Assembly (NCBI RefSeq): GCF_004803465.1
Contig: NZ_SRSF01000001.1
Coordinates: 248,501-312,500 of the forward strand
Origin: Neolewinella litorea
Lineage (GTDB): Bacteria > Bacteroidota > Bacteroidia > Chitinophagales > Saprospiraceae
DNA: 64,000 nucleotides
Direction of reading: 5' to 3'
This document shows, in pieces, positions 7,919-17,374 of the stretch (the first letter of the stretch is position 1; every line of letters starts with the position of its first letter). Made by a program: the position numbers and the translations under genes. The notes under the pieces are model-generated. The model saw only the letters and a program-made list of their open reading frames with translations. It searched no databases and had not been told where the DNA came from.

Positions 7919-8545
7919 CTACAAGACATCAATTGTGTCGCAAGGGATCAAGTCGCGTTCGTCGTTACTGGCGATAAGCGTCAACCTATCCTTTGTGTAT
8001 ATTTTAAGTTCGCCCTGAAACCACTCCGCGGAGTCCGCATCCAGGGTGACCGTCGGTTCGTCGAGCAGCAGGAGCGGGGTGGCCGCGTAAAGGGCCGAGG
8101 CGAGCAGCACCCGCTGGCGCATTCCGGAGGAACAATCGGTAAGGGCGTAGCCGGAAGCCTTTTCCAGGCCTATCCGCGTAACGACCTCACTCACGGAAAG
8201 ATGTGGAAGCAGCGGCTTAAGGGCAAAGTGGAAAGAAAGAAATTCGTAAACCGTCAGTTCTTCGACAATTTCAAAATAGGGGCCGATCCAACTGAGGTGG
8301 CGGTACAATTGGTCCACAGGCAGTGTCCGGTCGTCGAGCGTATAGGAAATGTTTCCCCGGCTGGGGCTGAGATGACCGGCGAGCAGGCGAATCAGTGTGG
8401 ATTTTCCGGACCCGTTTCGCCCCCGCACGCCGTAGATGCGCCCGGACACATATTCTTCCGACTTCTGCTTGATGATCCAGTTACGCCCGAAGCGTTTGGA
8501 TACCTCATGCATCCGGATGTTCAGGGACGGGAATTCAACTCCCAT
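7919..8545 (-). CDS. ABC transporter ATP-binding protein
   Basis: ATPase subunit of about 208 residues. The Walker A GRNGSGKST, the Q-loop region, a degenerate signature SSGMRQR and the Walker B LLLLDEPT are present. A C-terminal D-loop/H-loop region is present, but the switch residue is Asn (ASNDE) where most ABC proteins have His. I start at ATG 8545 (MGVEFPSL), which overlaps the end of lpxA by 11 bases; an upstream ATG at 8593 would overlap more. It has no permease in the cluster. The location directly after lpxA hints at envelope transport, but the substrate is unknown. Confidence 0.8.
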   Translation of the reverse strand: MGVEFPSLNIRMHEVSKRFGRNWIIKQKSEEYVSGRIYGVRGRNGSGKSTLIRLLAGHLSPSRGNISYTLDDRTLPVDQLYRHLSWIGPYFEIVEELTVYEFLSFHFALKPLLPHLSVSEVVTRIGLEKASGYALTDCSSGMRQRVLLASALYAATPLLLLDEPTVTLDADSAEWFQGELKIYTKDRLTLIASNDERDLIPCDTIDVL

Positions 8546-9335
8546 TGTCCAGGGCCTGGAAGCTGCGGATGATGCCCGTTTTCTCCGTAGCATTGATGAA
8601 ACTGACTACCTCGTCGCGCTCTTCGGAAACCGGCACCGAGGCCTCGATTTCGGTCACCGCGTTGGTGATGTTTAGCCCCTTGACGAAAAGAATGCGGTAG
8701 ATCTCGTGGATGGCATTGATCTGCCCTATGGAGAATCCCCGACGCTGCAGCCCGATCCGGTTAACGCCGATGTAGCTCAGGGGCTCCCGTGCGGCCCGGA
8801 TATAGGGGGGGACGCTCTTTCTAACCAGGCTGCCCCCGGCGATGAAGCTGTGCCGCCCGATACGAACGAACTGCTGCACGCCTACCTGTCCTTCGATGAT
8901 GACGTAGTCTTCCAGGATCACGTGACCCGCCAGGTTCACGTTATTGGCAATCACGATATGGTCGCCGAGCAGGCAATCATGGGCTACATGGGCGTAGGCC
9001 ATGAGCAGGCAGTTGGCGCCGATGCGGGTGGTGCCGGCTGCCGCCGTGCCGCGGTTGACGGTCACGAACTCCCTAATAGTGGTGCCGTCGCCGATCTCCG
9101 CCGTGGTGTACTCACCCCGGAACTTCAGGTCCTGCGGAATGGCCGCGATCACCGCCCCCGGAAAGACGCGTACGTTTTTACCGATACGCGCGCCCCCGTA
9201 GATGGTTACGTTTGGTCCGATCTCGCTTCCTTCCCCGATTTCAACATCTTCTTCGATGGTGGTGAACGGTCCAACGGTAACGCCGGCTCCTATTTTAGCA
9301 TTTGGGTGGACGACGCTCAGGGAATGAATGGACAT
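8535..9335 (-). CDS. lpxA: UDP-N-acetylglucosamine O-acyltransferase (LpxA)
   Basis: First enzyme of lipid A synthesis. It transfers a 3-hydroxyacyl chain from ACP to UDP-GlcNAc. At 266 residues it is close to the E. coli enzyme (262). The N-terminal left-handed beta-helix of hexapeptide repeats (IGAGV, IGEGS, IGKNV, and so on) is obvious, and the catalytic-His segment MAYAHVAHDC is present. ATG 9335 (MSIHSL) matches the family start; an upstream in-frame ATG at 9416 would lie inside the preceding lpxC/fabZ gene. It lies 52 nt downstream of lpxC/fabZ. Confidence 0.96.
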   Translation of the reverse strand: MSIHSLSVVHPNAKIGAGVTVGPFTTIEEDVEIGEGSEIGPNVTIYGGARIGKNVRVFPGAVIAAIPQDLKFRGEYTTAEIGDGTTIREFVTVNRGTAAAGTTRIGANCLLMAYAHVAHDCLLGDHIVIANNVNLAGHVILEDYVIIEGQVGVQQFVRIGRHSFIAGGSLVRKSVPPYIRAAREPLSYIGVNRIGLQRRGFSIGQINAIHEIYRILFVKGLNITNAVTEIEASVPVSEERDEVVSFINATEKTGIIRSFQALDNGS

Positions 9336-9387
9336 GAATAAATTTATATGGTTGGCAGTGGGTAGGGGCAGACGGAACCGTCGTTCG

Positions 9388-10779
9388 TCACGAAGACCGG
9401 CGCACGATCTGGGCAACCAGATCGGCCTCGGATACCAGCTTGTTCCCTACGTAGGCGGTGCCACGCATCTGGCAGATGCCCCGGCGGACCGGTGCGGTCA
9501 ATTCCATCTTGAACAGGATGGTATCACCGGGCACAACGAAGTTTTTGAACTTTGCGTTTTCAATTTTCAGGAAATAGGTGTCCCAGTTGCCCGGATCCTC
9601 CTGCTGGGTAAGGACCAGCAGGCCGCCCGTCTGGGCCATGGCTTCGATCTGCAGCACCCCGGGCATCACGTGGTTGTTCGGGAAGTGGCCCTGGAAAAAG
9701 GCCTCGTTGAAGGTCAGATTCTTCAGGCCGACGATGTGGGTATCGCTTTTCTCGATGATCTTATCGATAAGCAGAAAAGGATAGCGGTGGGGCATCACTT
9801 GCAGGATCTGTTCCGTAGTGAAGACCGGCTCATCGTTCGGATTGTACCGCGGGCGGCCTTTAAGGCGGCGCTGGTCGAGGTAGGCTTTTTTCAGCAGTTT
9901 GGTAAAGGCAACGTTGACACGGTGGCCCGGCTTCGTGGCCAGGATGCGGCCGCGGATGGGTACGCCGAGCAGACTGATGTCGCCCATTACGTCGAGCAGC
10001 TTGTGGCGGGCCGGCTCGTTGTGAAACTTCAGGTCCAGGGTATTCAGGATGCCCTGTTCGGTAACTTCCACGGTGTCCTTGCCCATTTTCTGGGCCAGGG
10101 CGTTCAGTCGGGGCTGGGGCACGTGGCGATCGGCGATCACGATGGCGTTGGTAAGGTCGCCGCCGCGGATCAGGTCGTGCTCGAAAAGCGCCTCCAGCTC
10201 GTGCAGGAAAACGAAGGTGCGGCAGGGGGCTATCTCCGTAGCGTAATCCTCATACCCGCGCAGGGTAGCGTATTGCTGGCCCAGTACCGGGCTGTCGAAG
10301 TCGATCATCGACACCACTTCAAAGCCGTCGTAGGGCAGGGCCACGATCTCCGAGCCCGTGGCCTCGTCGCGGAAGGTGATGGGCTCCTCAACCACGAAAT
10401 AATCGCGGGGGGCGTCCTGCTCCTCAAATCCCGCTTCGAGGATTTTGTCGACGTAGGGGCTGGCGCTGCCGTCGAGGATGGGTACTTCCCCACCGTCGAT
10501 TTCAATCAGCACGTTGTCTACCTGTAAGCCCGAGAGCGCACTTAGGAGATGTTCAATGGTGGAAACGGTGGTTGATCCGCTGCCGAGCGTCGTGGAGCGC
10601 TCGGTACTGACGATTCGGTTGACGTCCACGTTCATCAGCGGCTGATCGTCCAGATCCACTCTCTGAAATTTGACGCCGTGACCTTCTGGGGCGGGCTTGA
10701 ACGTTAGGTTTACTTCCTGGCCGGTGTGTAATCCTACTCCACTGATGCTTATGGTACTGGCTATCGTACGTTGGTTCAT
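9388..10779 (-). CDS. lpxC/fabZ: Bifunctional LpxC deacetylase / FabZ dehydratase
   Basis: Single 463-residue polypeptide joining the zinc-dependent UDP-3-O-acyl-GlcNAc deacetylase (committed step of lipid A synthesis) and the 3-hydroxyacyl-ACP dehydratase of fatty acid synthesis. LpxC zinc ligands are visible at His77 (EHLLSAL) and in LKFHNEPARHKLLD, with the catalytic PGHRVN near 290. FabZ starts near 310 with MPHRYPFLLID and continues FFQGHFPNNHVMPGVLQ.EAMAQ. The fusion is characteristic of Bacteroidota. A promoter box at 10832-10839 suggests this gene heads a transcript with lpxA and the downstream ATPase. Confidence 0.97.
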   Translation of the reverse strand: MNQRTIASTISISGVGLHTGQEVNLTFKPAPEGHGVKFQRVDLDDQPLMNVDVNRIVSTERSTTLGSGSTTVSTIEHLLSALSGLQVDNVLIEIDGGEVPILDGSASPYVDKILEAGFEEQDAPRDYFVVEEPITFRDEATGSEIVALPYDGFEVVSMIDFDSPVLGQQYATLRGYEDYATEIAPCRTFVFLHELEALFEHDLIRGGDLTNAIVIADRHVPQPRLNALAQKMGKDTVEVTEQGILNTLDLKFHNEPARHKLLDVMGDISLLGVPIRGRILATKPGHRVNVAFTKLLKKAYLDQRRLKGRPRYNPNDEPVFTTEQILQVMPHRYPFLLIDKIIEKSDTHIVGLKNLTFNEAFFQGHFPNNHVMPGVLQIEAMAQTGGLLVLTQQEDPGNWDTYFLKIENAKFKNFVVPGDTILFKMELTAPVRRGICQMRGTAYVGNKLVSEADLVAQIVRRSS

Positions 10780-10831
10780 ATATACTATCGTAAACGGCGG
10801 ATGATGATCACCACCCGGCTGAAGTTGGCCG

Positions 10832-10839
10832 CAAAGATA
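10832..10839 (-). promoter_or_regulatory. -7 promoter element upstream of lpxC/fabZ
   Basis: On the minus strand this reads TATCTTTG, a perfect TAnnTTTG. It is 52 nt upstream of the lpxC/fabZ ATG and just outside the end of the neighbouring ABC gene, so it is well placed to start the lipid A transcript. Confidence 0.6.
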
Positions 10840-10844
10840 GCATG

Positions 10845-11576
10845 TCAGGCCTGATTGTACCGGTGCTCGGGATCACTAACGCGAATGATGTGCTCATTCG
10901 GCAGGTCGCTCTCCACTTCGCCGTCGCGCAAACGGACGATCCGGTGGGCGTGCTCGGCAATGTCCGGCTCGTGGGTGACGAGGATGACGGTGTTGCCGCG
11001 GGACTGGATTTCCTCGAAGATGCCCATGATCTCAATTGAAGTTTTGGTATCCAGGTTACCCGTTGGTTCGTCGGCTAGGATAATGGCCGGGCGGTTGACC
11101 AGGGCCCGGGCGATCGCCACGCGTTGCCGCTGCCCGCCGGACAACTCATTGGGACGGTGATCGATGCGGTCGCCGAGCCCAACGCTCTCCAGCACCTCGG
11201 TGGCCCGCTCGCGGCGGATCTTCTTGGAAACGCCGGCGTATACCAGCGGCAGGGCAACGTTTTCGAGGGTGGTCTGCCGGGGCAGCAAGTTGAAGGTCTG
11301 GAAGACGAAACCGATCTTCTCGTTGCGGATACTGGCGAGTTCGGCATCCTCCATCTGACTGACATCCTTGCCGTCCAGGAGGTACCGACCGGAAGTGGGG
11401 GAGTCCAGGCAACCCAACAAGTTCATGAGGGTAGACTTGCCCGAGCCCGAAGGACCCATCAGGGCCACGTACTCATTGGTCTGGATCTGCAGGTCGATGC
11501 CGCGCAGGGCGCGTACTTCGGTCTGCCCCATGAGGTAGGTCTTAGTCAGTTGGTGGATGTTGATTACGGCGGCCAT
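10845..11576 (-). CDS. ABC transporter ATP-binding protein, MacB/LolD type
   Basis: 243-residue ATPase of the lipoprotein-release/macrolide-export subfamily. Key parts are Walker [10 protein letters not shown] (about 41-49), the Q-loop VFQTFNLLP, signature LSGGQRQR (about 146), Walker [13 protein letters not shown] and switch His in LVTHEPD. The GNLDTKTS extension after Walker B is typical of MacB/LolD. Its permease is not next to it. In Bacteroidota these orphan ATPases often pair with FtsX-like permeases elsewhere. It lies 20 nt from gatC upstream and 65 nt from lpxC/fabZ downstream. Confidence 0.9.
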   Translation of the reverse strand: MAAVINIHQLTKTYLMGQTEVRALRGIDLQIQTNEYVALMGPSGSGKSTLMNLLGCLDSPTSGRYLLDGKDVSQMEDAELASIRNEKIGFVFQTFNLLPRQTTLENVALPLVYAGVSKKIRRERATEVLESVGLGDRIDHRPNELSGGQRQRVAIARALVNRPAIILADEPTGNLDTKTSIEIMGIFEEIQSRGNTVILVTHEPDIAEHAHRIVRLRDGEVESDLPNEHIIRVSDPEHRYNQA

Positions 11577-11596
11577 CGGCGGTGGGAGGTTGAAGG

Positions 11597-11881
11597 TTAA
11601 ATAACTCTCGGAACCCGGAAGAACACGCCGTCGCTGTCGGGGGCATTTTGCATGGCCCGTGTACGATCGAGGTGGTCGCCGACGTGGTCCGGCCGCAGCA
11701 CTTGTTCGACTTGCGTCACGTAGCGCAACGGCTCGACATCGTCCAGGTCGAGTTCGTTCAGCTTTTCCACCATAGCCAGGATGCGGGTAAGATCGTCGCG
11801 CAGTTTACCTACGCGATGCTCCGGAACGTCCAGCTTGGCAAGATCCGCCAGGCGCAATACTAGGTTGTCGTCAACGGTCAT
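11597..11881 (-). CDS. gatC: Asp/Glu-tRNA amidotransferase subunit C
   Basis: Small stabilising subunit of the GatCAB complex, which converts misacylated Glu-tRNA(Gln) and Asp-tRNA(Asn). The start at ATG 11881 gives 94 residues, the family norm; an ATG at 11899 adds six residues. Typical blocks are LRLADLAKL, a helical [18 protein letters not shown] and the RPD.V...L.R..AMQNAPD...FFRVPRVI ending. gatA and gatB are not in the window. Confidence 0.92.
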   Translation of the reverse strand: MTVDDNLVLRLADLAKLDVPEHRVGKLRDDLTRILAMVEKLNELDLDDVEPLRYVTQVEQVLRPDHVGDHLDRTRAMQNAPDSDGVFFRVPRVI

Positions 11882-11923
11882 CGTCCAACTTTTCGACAAA
11901 GTTAACCCACCAGGGGCCGAACG

Positions 11924-12388
11924 TTAGCCGGGCTGGTCTTCCCTACGCTCGATTACCTCCCAGGTATGGTCGCCGAGCAGCCGTACGGTTGCCAGAAAGT
12001 TATAGGGCGGGCGGGGGCCCCATTCGGCGGGACTGATCAGGCTGAGCACGCTTTTGCCGTTGCTCCGTTCGTAGAGGTAGTAGGTGCGATTGACGATGGG
12101 ATCGATATTCATCTCGGCTTCGTAGATCCGCTCGCTCACTGTCATGCGGTGGGTGATCTCGTTCGCCTGGGTGGCAAGCAACTCCATCTGGGCCCGGATC
12201 TGGTCGAGCTGCATATTCGTTTGCTCGTACATGGCCGTCATCGCAAGTCCCGTAATCTTGCCCCGGTCAACGGGCTTGATGACCGCCGCCCCCCGCTCGT
12301 GGGGGTAGGGCAGGGACTGCGGATTGAGGGCCACTTTCTTTCCGTCGATGGGGTTCTCAAACTCTTTCTGATTCTCCTTCGCTGCCAT
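11924..12388 (-). CDS. DUF2452 family protein
   Basis: 154 residues, no signal or membrane segment. The conserved family blocks are recognisable: NPIDGKKVA.NP..LPYPHERGAAVIKP, a helical MYEQTNMQLDQIRAQMELLA, and the C-terminal YYLYER..GK.VLS.I.P.EWG...PYNFLATVRLLGDHTWEVI. The function of the family is unknown. It sits between gatC and a 2H phosphoesterase on the same strand. Confidence 0.85.
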   Translation of the reverse strand: MAAKENQKEFENPIDGKKVALNPQSLPYPHERGAAVIKPVDRGKITGLAMTAMYEQTNMQLDQIRAQMELLATQANEITHRMTVSERIYEAEMNIDPIVNRTYYLYERSNGKSVLSLISPAEWGPRPPYNFLATVRLLGDHTWEVIERREDQPG

Positions 12389-12411
12389 GCCACTGTAACG
12401 ATTTGCCGCAT

Positions 12412-12948
12412 TTAAGGTTTTCCGAAGGGCAAGCGGTCAATCGGCGTCCACGGCCCGCCGTCGTAGGTATAGCAGTAGAGTCCCCGCACCCGCAACTGGC
12501 AGGGTAGGTACCGGGCCAACAGATGCCGGTGTAGGTGTCTGGCTGCCGCGGAGGTAACCTTGTTCTGAACGGTCAGGTGAGGCCGCTTCCAGCTCCGGTC
12601 ATCTTGCGGAGTGAGCGCGTGGCTGAATTCTCTGCGCAGTGCTTCCCTGAGCTCGCCCAGCGCCCCGGCCTCTACACCGTAAGCTACCCCGCGCCCGAGC
12701 AGGAAAGGGGGTAGCACCCTGAGGGTGTGGCTTTGCAACGCCTCGCAGGACTTTCGGGCGGCCGCTAGAAAGTCGGAGCGCAAGGTGGCCGGAATGTGGT
12801 GAAACAAGGTCAGGTGGGCCTCTAGGTAATTACGGTCAGCCGGAAAAAAGCGCTGGCGGATGGCCGTGAATGGTGCCAGGTCCTCCTCCGCGATCCAGGC
12901 GGTCACGATCATGGGTCTTTGCTCGGGTGGAGGAAGGGTAGGGGCCAT
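12412..12948 (-). CDS. 2'-5' RNA ligase-like (2H phosphoesterase) protein
   Basis: LigT-like protein of up to 178 residues with the two HxT motifs that define the family: HLTL (about residue 45) and HLTV (about residue 137). Such proteins act on 2'-5' linkages or cyclic phosphates in RNA. Substrate is unknown. Two starts are possible, ATG 12948 or ATG 12912 (MIVTAW). The latter begins at the first predicted strand and may be the true one. Divergent from the SPOR-protein gene. Confidence 0.82.
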   Translation of the reverse strand: MAPTLPPPEQRPMIVTAWIAEEDLAPFTAIRQRFFPADRNYLEAHLTLFHHIPATLRSDFLAAARKSCEALQSHTLRVLPPFLLGRGVAYGVEAGALGELREALRREFSHALTPQDDRSWKRPHLTVQNKVTSAAARHLHRHLLARYLPCQLRVRGLYCYTYDGGPWTPIDRLPFGKP

Positions 12949-13078
12949 GTTCTCTATACTGAACCAGAGGGCGGGGAGTTCGGTCGGGCTACGGCACCCG
13001 CGCCCGCGCCCAGTAGCCCACAGAAATGTCCCCGACGCAGGGAAAATACCTATGTTTGGGGCGACCTATCCTACCGTC

Positions 13079-15418
13079 ATGCAAAACGTTTCCAAGTACC
13101 TGCTTCTCCAACTTCTGCTGCTGGGTGCCCTGCCCCTCGCCGGTCAGTACCGCAGCGAAATGCGGACCGCGGACAAGCAACTCGAACTCAACGCCTACAA
13201 CCTCGCCATCGAGAGTTACCAGCGCGCGCTGACCTTCCGTGCCGACGACCCGGAAGCGCTGTCCCGCCTCGGATTGGCTTACCAGATGATCAACCAGATG
13301 GACTCCGCCCGCCTGTACTATGAGCGCGCAATGGAGGATAACAAGGTGGAACCGGCTACGCTGCTGAACTACGCCCAAACCCTGCGGGCGCTGGGGGAAT
13401 ACGCACTCGCCGAATCACTCTTTGCCGCCTACGGGCGGGAAGCGGATGCGACCGTGGGCAACCACTACGTTACGAGTACCACCTTCGCCCAGCAACAGCA
13501 GGGGGAGAACGCCGGATTCCAGGCCAGGCGACTCGACATTAATAGTCTGGCCGCGGATTTCGGTCCTACGCTGCCGCAGCCGGGCCGATTGGTATTCAAC
13601 TCCGGGCGGGCGGACGAAGATTTCGACGGGGCGGGCGGCAACCGTCCCTACGTGGCCACCCTTTCCCCCGACGGCTCGGCCGGTGACCCGGTGCCCGTCA
13701 GCTTCGGATACCGCATCGAAAACGGATTTATCGGACCGGTGAGCTACAGCCCCGACGGACGGCAGGTGCTCTTTAGCCGCAACAACTTTACCCCCGGCAC
13801 CCGAATGGTGCCCGAAGCGGGCATCACCCTAACCCTTATGATCGCCGACGTCAACGCAGAAGGACGGTGGACGAACGTCCGGCCGCTGCCCTTCAACGGC
13901 AATGATTTCAGTACCGGATTCGGCACCTTCGCCGGCGACGACCGCACGATCTACTTCGCCAGTGACCGCCCCGGGGGGTACGGAGGATTTGACGTGTACC
14001 GGGCCACCTTCGACGGACAGCGCTGGGCGGCCCTGCCCGAAAACGTGGGGCCGACGGTCAATTCCCGGGGCCACGAGATCACCCCCTACTTTGACGGCAG
14101 CAGCCTCTTCTTCTCGAGCGACTGGCACCATGGCCTGGGGGCCTACGATGTGTTCCGCGCCGAGATGGACGGAATGCGGCCGGTGGCCCTGTACCATATG
14201 GGCTCCGCGGTGAACAGCAGTCGGGACGACTTTGGCTTCATCTTCGATCCTTCAACCCAGACCGGGTTCGTGACCAGCAACCGGCCAGGCGGTCTGTCTG
14301 CTTCGGAAGACATTTACTACATCAGTCCGCGCGGTGCCACGGCTCCCAGCGCCGAAACCGCCGACGCCTCCGGACCCGTAAGCAGCGTGCCCGAAGGGGT
14401 TTCCGCCGATGAGCCCGTTCCCTTCGGAGCGGTACGCGGTTACGTGACGGACATCCAGACCAACCTGCCCATTGTCGATGCTACCGTAGTTATCACAAAG
14501 CGCAGCGACAGTACCTCCACCACGCTCACTACCGATGTGAACGGCGCATATTATACCTCCGTACAGCCGTTTACGACCTACGATGTATCGGTGGATGCCT
14601 TTGGTTACGCCCCCATGACCTTTCCCGTGACGACCGACGGCGGGCGCAAACCCGACGCGTTCGGAAACATCCTCCTGCTTCCCGGAGCGGCTCCCGCCAA
14701 TCCTGGCCGCCCGGCCGCCACGGCGGAGGTCGATCCTCCGGCACCACCCCGCGCGCCGCGACCGAGTAGCCCGCCCCCCACCGGAGGAAGCGCCCCCGCG
14801 GCACCCACGACCTACGATAATCCGCCGGCTGCGACCGGTGCCTTTGCCGTGCAGATTGCCAGCGTCGGGGCGCGTCCGGATGTGCAACTGTTCAATAATT
14901 TGACCGGACTCGGCCAGGTTTACATCCAGGAAACCGACGGCCGGTTTAAGGTGCGTCTGGGAGGATTTGCCACCAGGGAGGCAGCCCAGGCCGCTTCCCA
15001 GGGGGCCAGGGAACTGGGTTACGCCGGAACCTTCGTAGTGACGGAGGCCACACCCCCCGCCGCCCCGCCTTCGGTTGCCCCCCCGCCGGCCACCGTGCCC
15101 GCCCCGCCCGCCGGAGCCCCGGCATCGGTTCCGGAGGCACCAGTGGCCGCGCCCGCCACTCCGGCCGCCGCTCCAACGGCCGCCGCTGCCTACCGCGTTC
15201 AGCTCGGAGCATTTGGTAAACCCGAAAACTTTGACCGCGCCAAGGCCGGTCAGCTAGGTACCCTGGGCTCGGAAAAGCGGGGGGAGCTGACGGTCTTTTT
15301 CATCGATGGACTTGAAAATGAAGCGCAGGCCGAAGCCGTACGCGCCCGCGCCCTGGAGATGGGGTACCCGGGTGCCTATATTCTGCTCCGTACGGAATCG
15401 GGTTACCGCAAGCTGTAA
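13079..15418 (+). CDS. PorE-like TPR/PD40 protein with two C-terminal SPOR domains
   Basis: Exported protein of 779 residues. From ATG 13079 a signal peptide (LLLQLLLLGALPLAGQ) is followed by TPR-like helices (about 20-115), beta-propeller PD40 repeats (DGRQVLFSRN, TIYFASDRPGGYGGFDVY, LFFSSDWHHGLGAYDVF; about 150-410), a carboxypeptidase-regulatory-like domain (about 440-520), a Pro/Ala-rich linker and two SPOR domains (about 588-655 and 704-779; FAVQIAS, YRVQLGAF). The front half matches PorE of the type IX secretion system, but the usual C-terminal OmpA domain is replaced by SPOR repeats. SPOR domains bind denuded peptidoglycan, so a septal or wall-anchored scaffold role is inferred. Confidence 0.88.
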   Translation: MQNVSKYLLLQLLLLGALPLAGQYRSEMRTADKQLELNAYNLAIESYQRALTFRADDPEALSRLGLAYQMINQMDSARLYYERAMEDNKVEPATLLNYAQTLRALGEYALAESLFAAYGREADATVGNHYVTSTTFAQQQQGENAGFQARRLDINSLAADFGPTLPQPGRLVFNSGRADEDFDGAGGNRPYVATLSPDGSAGDPVPVSFGYRIENGFIGPVSYSPDGRQVLFSRNNFTPGTRMVPEAGITLTLMIADVNAEGRWTNVRPLPFNGNDFSTGFGTFAGDDRTIYFASDRPGGYGGFDVYRATFDGQRWAALPENVGPTVNSRGHEITPYFDGSSLFFSSDWHHGLGAYDVFRAEMDGMRPVALYHMGSAVNSSRDDFGFIFDPSTQTGFVTSNRPGGLSASEDIYYISPRGATAPSAETADASGPVSSVPEGVSADEPVPFGAVRGYVTDIQTNLPIVDATVVITKRSDSTSTTLTTDVNGAYYTSVQPFTTYDVSVDAFGYAPMTFPVTTDGGRKPDAFGNILLLPGAAPANPGRPAATAEVDPPAPPRAPRPSSPPPTGGSAPAAPTTYDNPPAATGAFAVQIASVGARPDVQLFNNLTGLGQVYIQETDGRFKVRLGGFATREAAQAASQGARELGYAGTFVVTEATPPAAPPSVAPPPATVPAPPAGAPASVPEAPVAAPATPAAAPTAAAAYRVQLGAFGKPENFDRAKAGQLGTLGSEKRGELTVFFIDGLENEAQAEAVRARALEMGYPGAYILLRTESGYRKL

Positions 15419-15457
15419 ACCGCAGCAAGACGCCGCCCCCACTACCAAGATCCGCCC

Positions 15458-16342
15458 ATGCGCCTCCTAATGTTTCTCTTGCTCAATACCGTCGCGCTTG
15501 CCGCGCAGGATCGGGTATATGAGGTGTATACCGGCGCCATCCCCTGCCCAACCGAGCGGCCCCTGGCGAGCCGGACCGACCCGGGCATCGGACGTATCCT
15601 GACCGACGTCAGCGTGCCGGAATTGCATTACTACGCCCCCGTGCCCCGCGGCGGGGGATCGGCAGCAGTGATGATCATTCCGGGGGGCGGTTACGCCATC
15701 GAGGCCTGGGACCTGGAGGGGACGGACATCGCCCGCTACTTGAGTCACCGGGGATTTCACGCATTCGTCCTGAGTCACCGGTTGCCGGCCCGCGCGGCCG
15801 ATGCGTGTCGCTCGGAGGTGGCCCTCCACGATGCGCAGGAAGGTTTGCTGCGGGTGAAGGCTCTGGCCGACAGCCTTGGGTACGCTTCAGACCAGGTAGG
15901 TGTAATGGGATTCTCCGCCGGGGGGCACCTGGCGGGGTCCGCCTCCGTTCACCCGCGGGAATCAGCCGGTGCATCCAGCCGGCCTGCCTTCAGTGTTCTG
16001 GTTTACCCGGTCACCATCATGGAGCAGGCCCGCAGTGGCCACGCCGGTAGCCAGGCCAATTTGGTCGGGGAAAATCCCGACCGGGAATTGCTGCAGTACT
16101 ACAACCTGCCCGCGCAGGTAGATTCCCTTACCCCACCCACCTTGTTGGTGCACGCCTCCGACGACGGTGTGGTGCATCCCCGCAATGCCCTTGAATATTA
16201 TTCCGCCTTGGTCGCGCACGGGGTACCGGCCGACCTCCGGATATACGCCACGGGAGGTCACGGCTTCGGCGCTGCCCGGGAGCGAGAGACTCCGGTGCAA
16301 AATTGGCTGGAGGAAGTGGTAAACTGGCTTAAAGTACGCTGA
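15458..16342 (+). CDS. Secreted alpha/beta-hydrolase, acetylesterase-like
   Basis: 294 residues with a cleavable signal peptide (MRLLMFLLLNTVALAAQ). The catalytic triad is readable: Ser153 in GFSAGGH, Asp235 (ASDDGVV) and His268 (GGHGFG). The oxyanion-loop motif is PGGGY, as in the xylan-esterase/BD-FAE group of the hormone-sensitive-lipase-related hydrolases. Probable substrate is an acetylated sugar or polysaccharide, but there are no glycoside hydrolases next to it. The next gene starts two bases after its stop. Confidence 0.85.
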   Translation: MRLLMFLLLNTVALAAQDRVYEVYTGAIPCPTERPLASRTDPGIGRILTDVSVPELHYYAPVPRGGGSAAVMIIPGGGYAIEAWDLEGTDIARYLSHRGFHAFVLSHRLPARAADACRSEVALHDAQEGLLRVKALADSLGYASDQVGVMGFSAGGHLAGSASVHPRESAGASSRPAFSVLVYPVTIMEQARSGHAGSQANLVGENPDRELLQYYNLPAQVDSLTPPTLLVHASDDGVVHPRNALEYYSALVAHGVPADLRIYATGGHGFGAARERETPVQNWLEEVVNWLKVR

Positions 16343-16344
16343 AC

Positions 16345-17313
16345 ATGATCGAATTACCCCCGCTTTCCGGTATCCCCAACCAGGCCGAACTCCTCGTCAC
16401 CCACGAGGCAATCCACCCTTTCGTGCACCGCACCCCCGTGCTCACGAACCGCAGTATTGACGAACTATCCGGTGCGCACCTGTACTTCAAGTGTGAAAAT
16501 CTTCAGCGTATCGGGGCCTTCAAGATGCGGGGTGGTGCTTCCGCCGCGCTGCGCTTCACCCCGGCGGAACGGGAACGTGGCCTGGCCACCCACAGCAGCG
16601 GCAACCACGCCCAGGCAGTAGCCAAGGCCGCGCAGGTCCTCGGAGTGCCGGCCTATATCGTGATGCCCCACGATGCACCCCGCGTGAAGGTGGCGGCGGT
16701 GGAAGGGTACGGCGCCCACATCACGTATTGCAACAACACTCCGCGGGAGCGGCAGGCGGCTTTGGAGCAGGTGATTGCCGAGCACGGTGCGGCCTTTATT
16801 CATCCCTACGACGACTACGGAGTCATCGCCGGTCAGGCAACGGCGGGCATGGAGCTGATCGAGGACACTTCCGCCGTGCTCGACTACCTGGTGGCCCCCG
16901 TCGGAGGGGGCGGACTACTGGCGGGTACGGCCCTGGCCGCCAGATACTTCAGCGTAAAGGCCGAAGTAATCGGCGCGGAACCCGAAGCCGTGGACGATGC
17001 ATTCCGCAGTTTCCAAAGCGGCAGGATCGAGGAGAACGAAACAAATCAGACGGTAGCCGATGGCCTGCGTACCAACCTGGGGGAACGGAACTTCCCCATT
17101 ATCCGTGATTACGTAAAAGCCATCTACACCGTCTCGGAGGCCGAGATCATAGCGGCGATGCGCCTGATCTGGGAGCGCATGAAGATCATCGTGGAACCCA
17201 GTTGCGCCGTCCCGCTGGCGGCCATACTGCGTAATCCGGAAACCTTCCGCGGCAAGCAGATCGGCATCATCCTCACCGGAGGCAACGTCGACGTAGACCG
17301 CCTCCCGTTCTGA
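16345..17313 (+). CDS. Threonine/serine dehydratase (PLP, fold II)
   Basis: 322-residue PLP enzyme. Lys60 in FKMRGG forms the Schiff base, SSGNHAQA binds the substrate carboxylate and PVGGGGLLAG binds the cofactor phosphate. It lacks the C-terminal ACT domain of biosynthetic IlvA, so it is of the catabolic TdcB / serine racemase type. It deaminates threonine to 2-oxobutanoate or serine to pyruvate; racemase activity cannot be excluded. Tightly spaced (2 nt) after the esterase gene. Confidence 0.92.
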   Translation: MIELPPLSGIPNQAELLVTHEAIHPFVHRTPVLTNRSIDELSGAHLYFKCENLQRIGAFKMRGGASAALRFTPAERERGLATHSSGNHAQAVAKAAQVLGVPAYIVMPHDAPRVKVAAVEGYGAHITYCNNTPRERQAALEQVIAEHGAAFIHPYDDYGVIAGQATAGMELIEDTSAVLDYLVAPVGGGGLLAGTALAARYFSVKAEVIGAEPEAVDDAFRSFQSGRIEENETNQTVADGLRTNLGERNFPIIRDYVKAIYTVSEAEIIAAMRLIWERMKIIVEPSCAVPLAAILRNPETFRGKQIGIILTGGNVDVDRLPF

Positions 17314-17374
17314 AAATTCATTGCCCGTTACCGGCTGCCCCGGCCGGCAGTATCTTGCCCATAAATTTCCGCCC

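Noticed and set aside
9328-10527. Long plus-strand open frame opposite lpxC/fabZ
   Set aside because: Antisense to a gene with complete LpxC and FabZ signatures; no motifs of its own.
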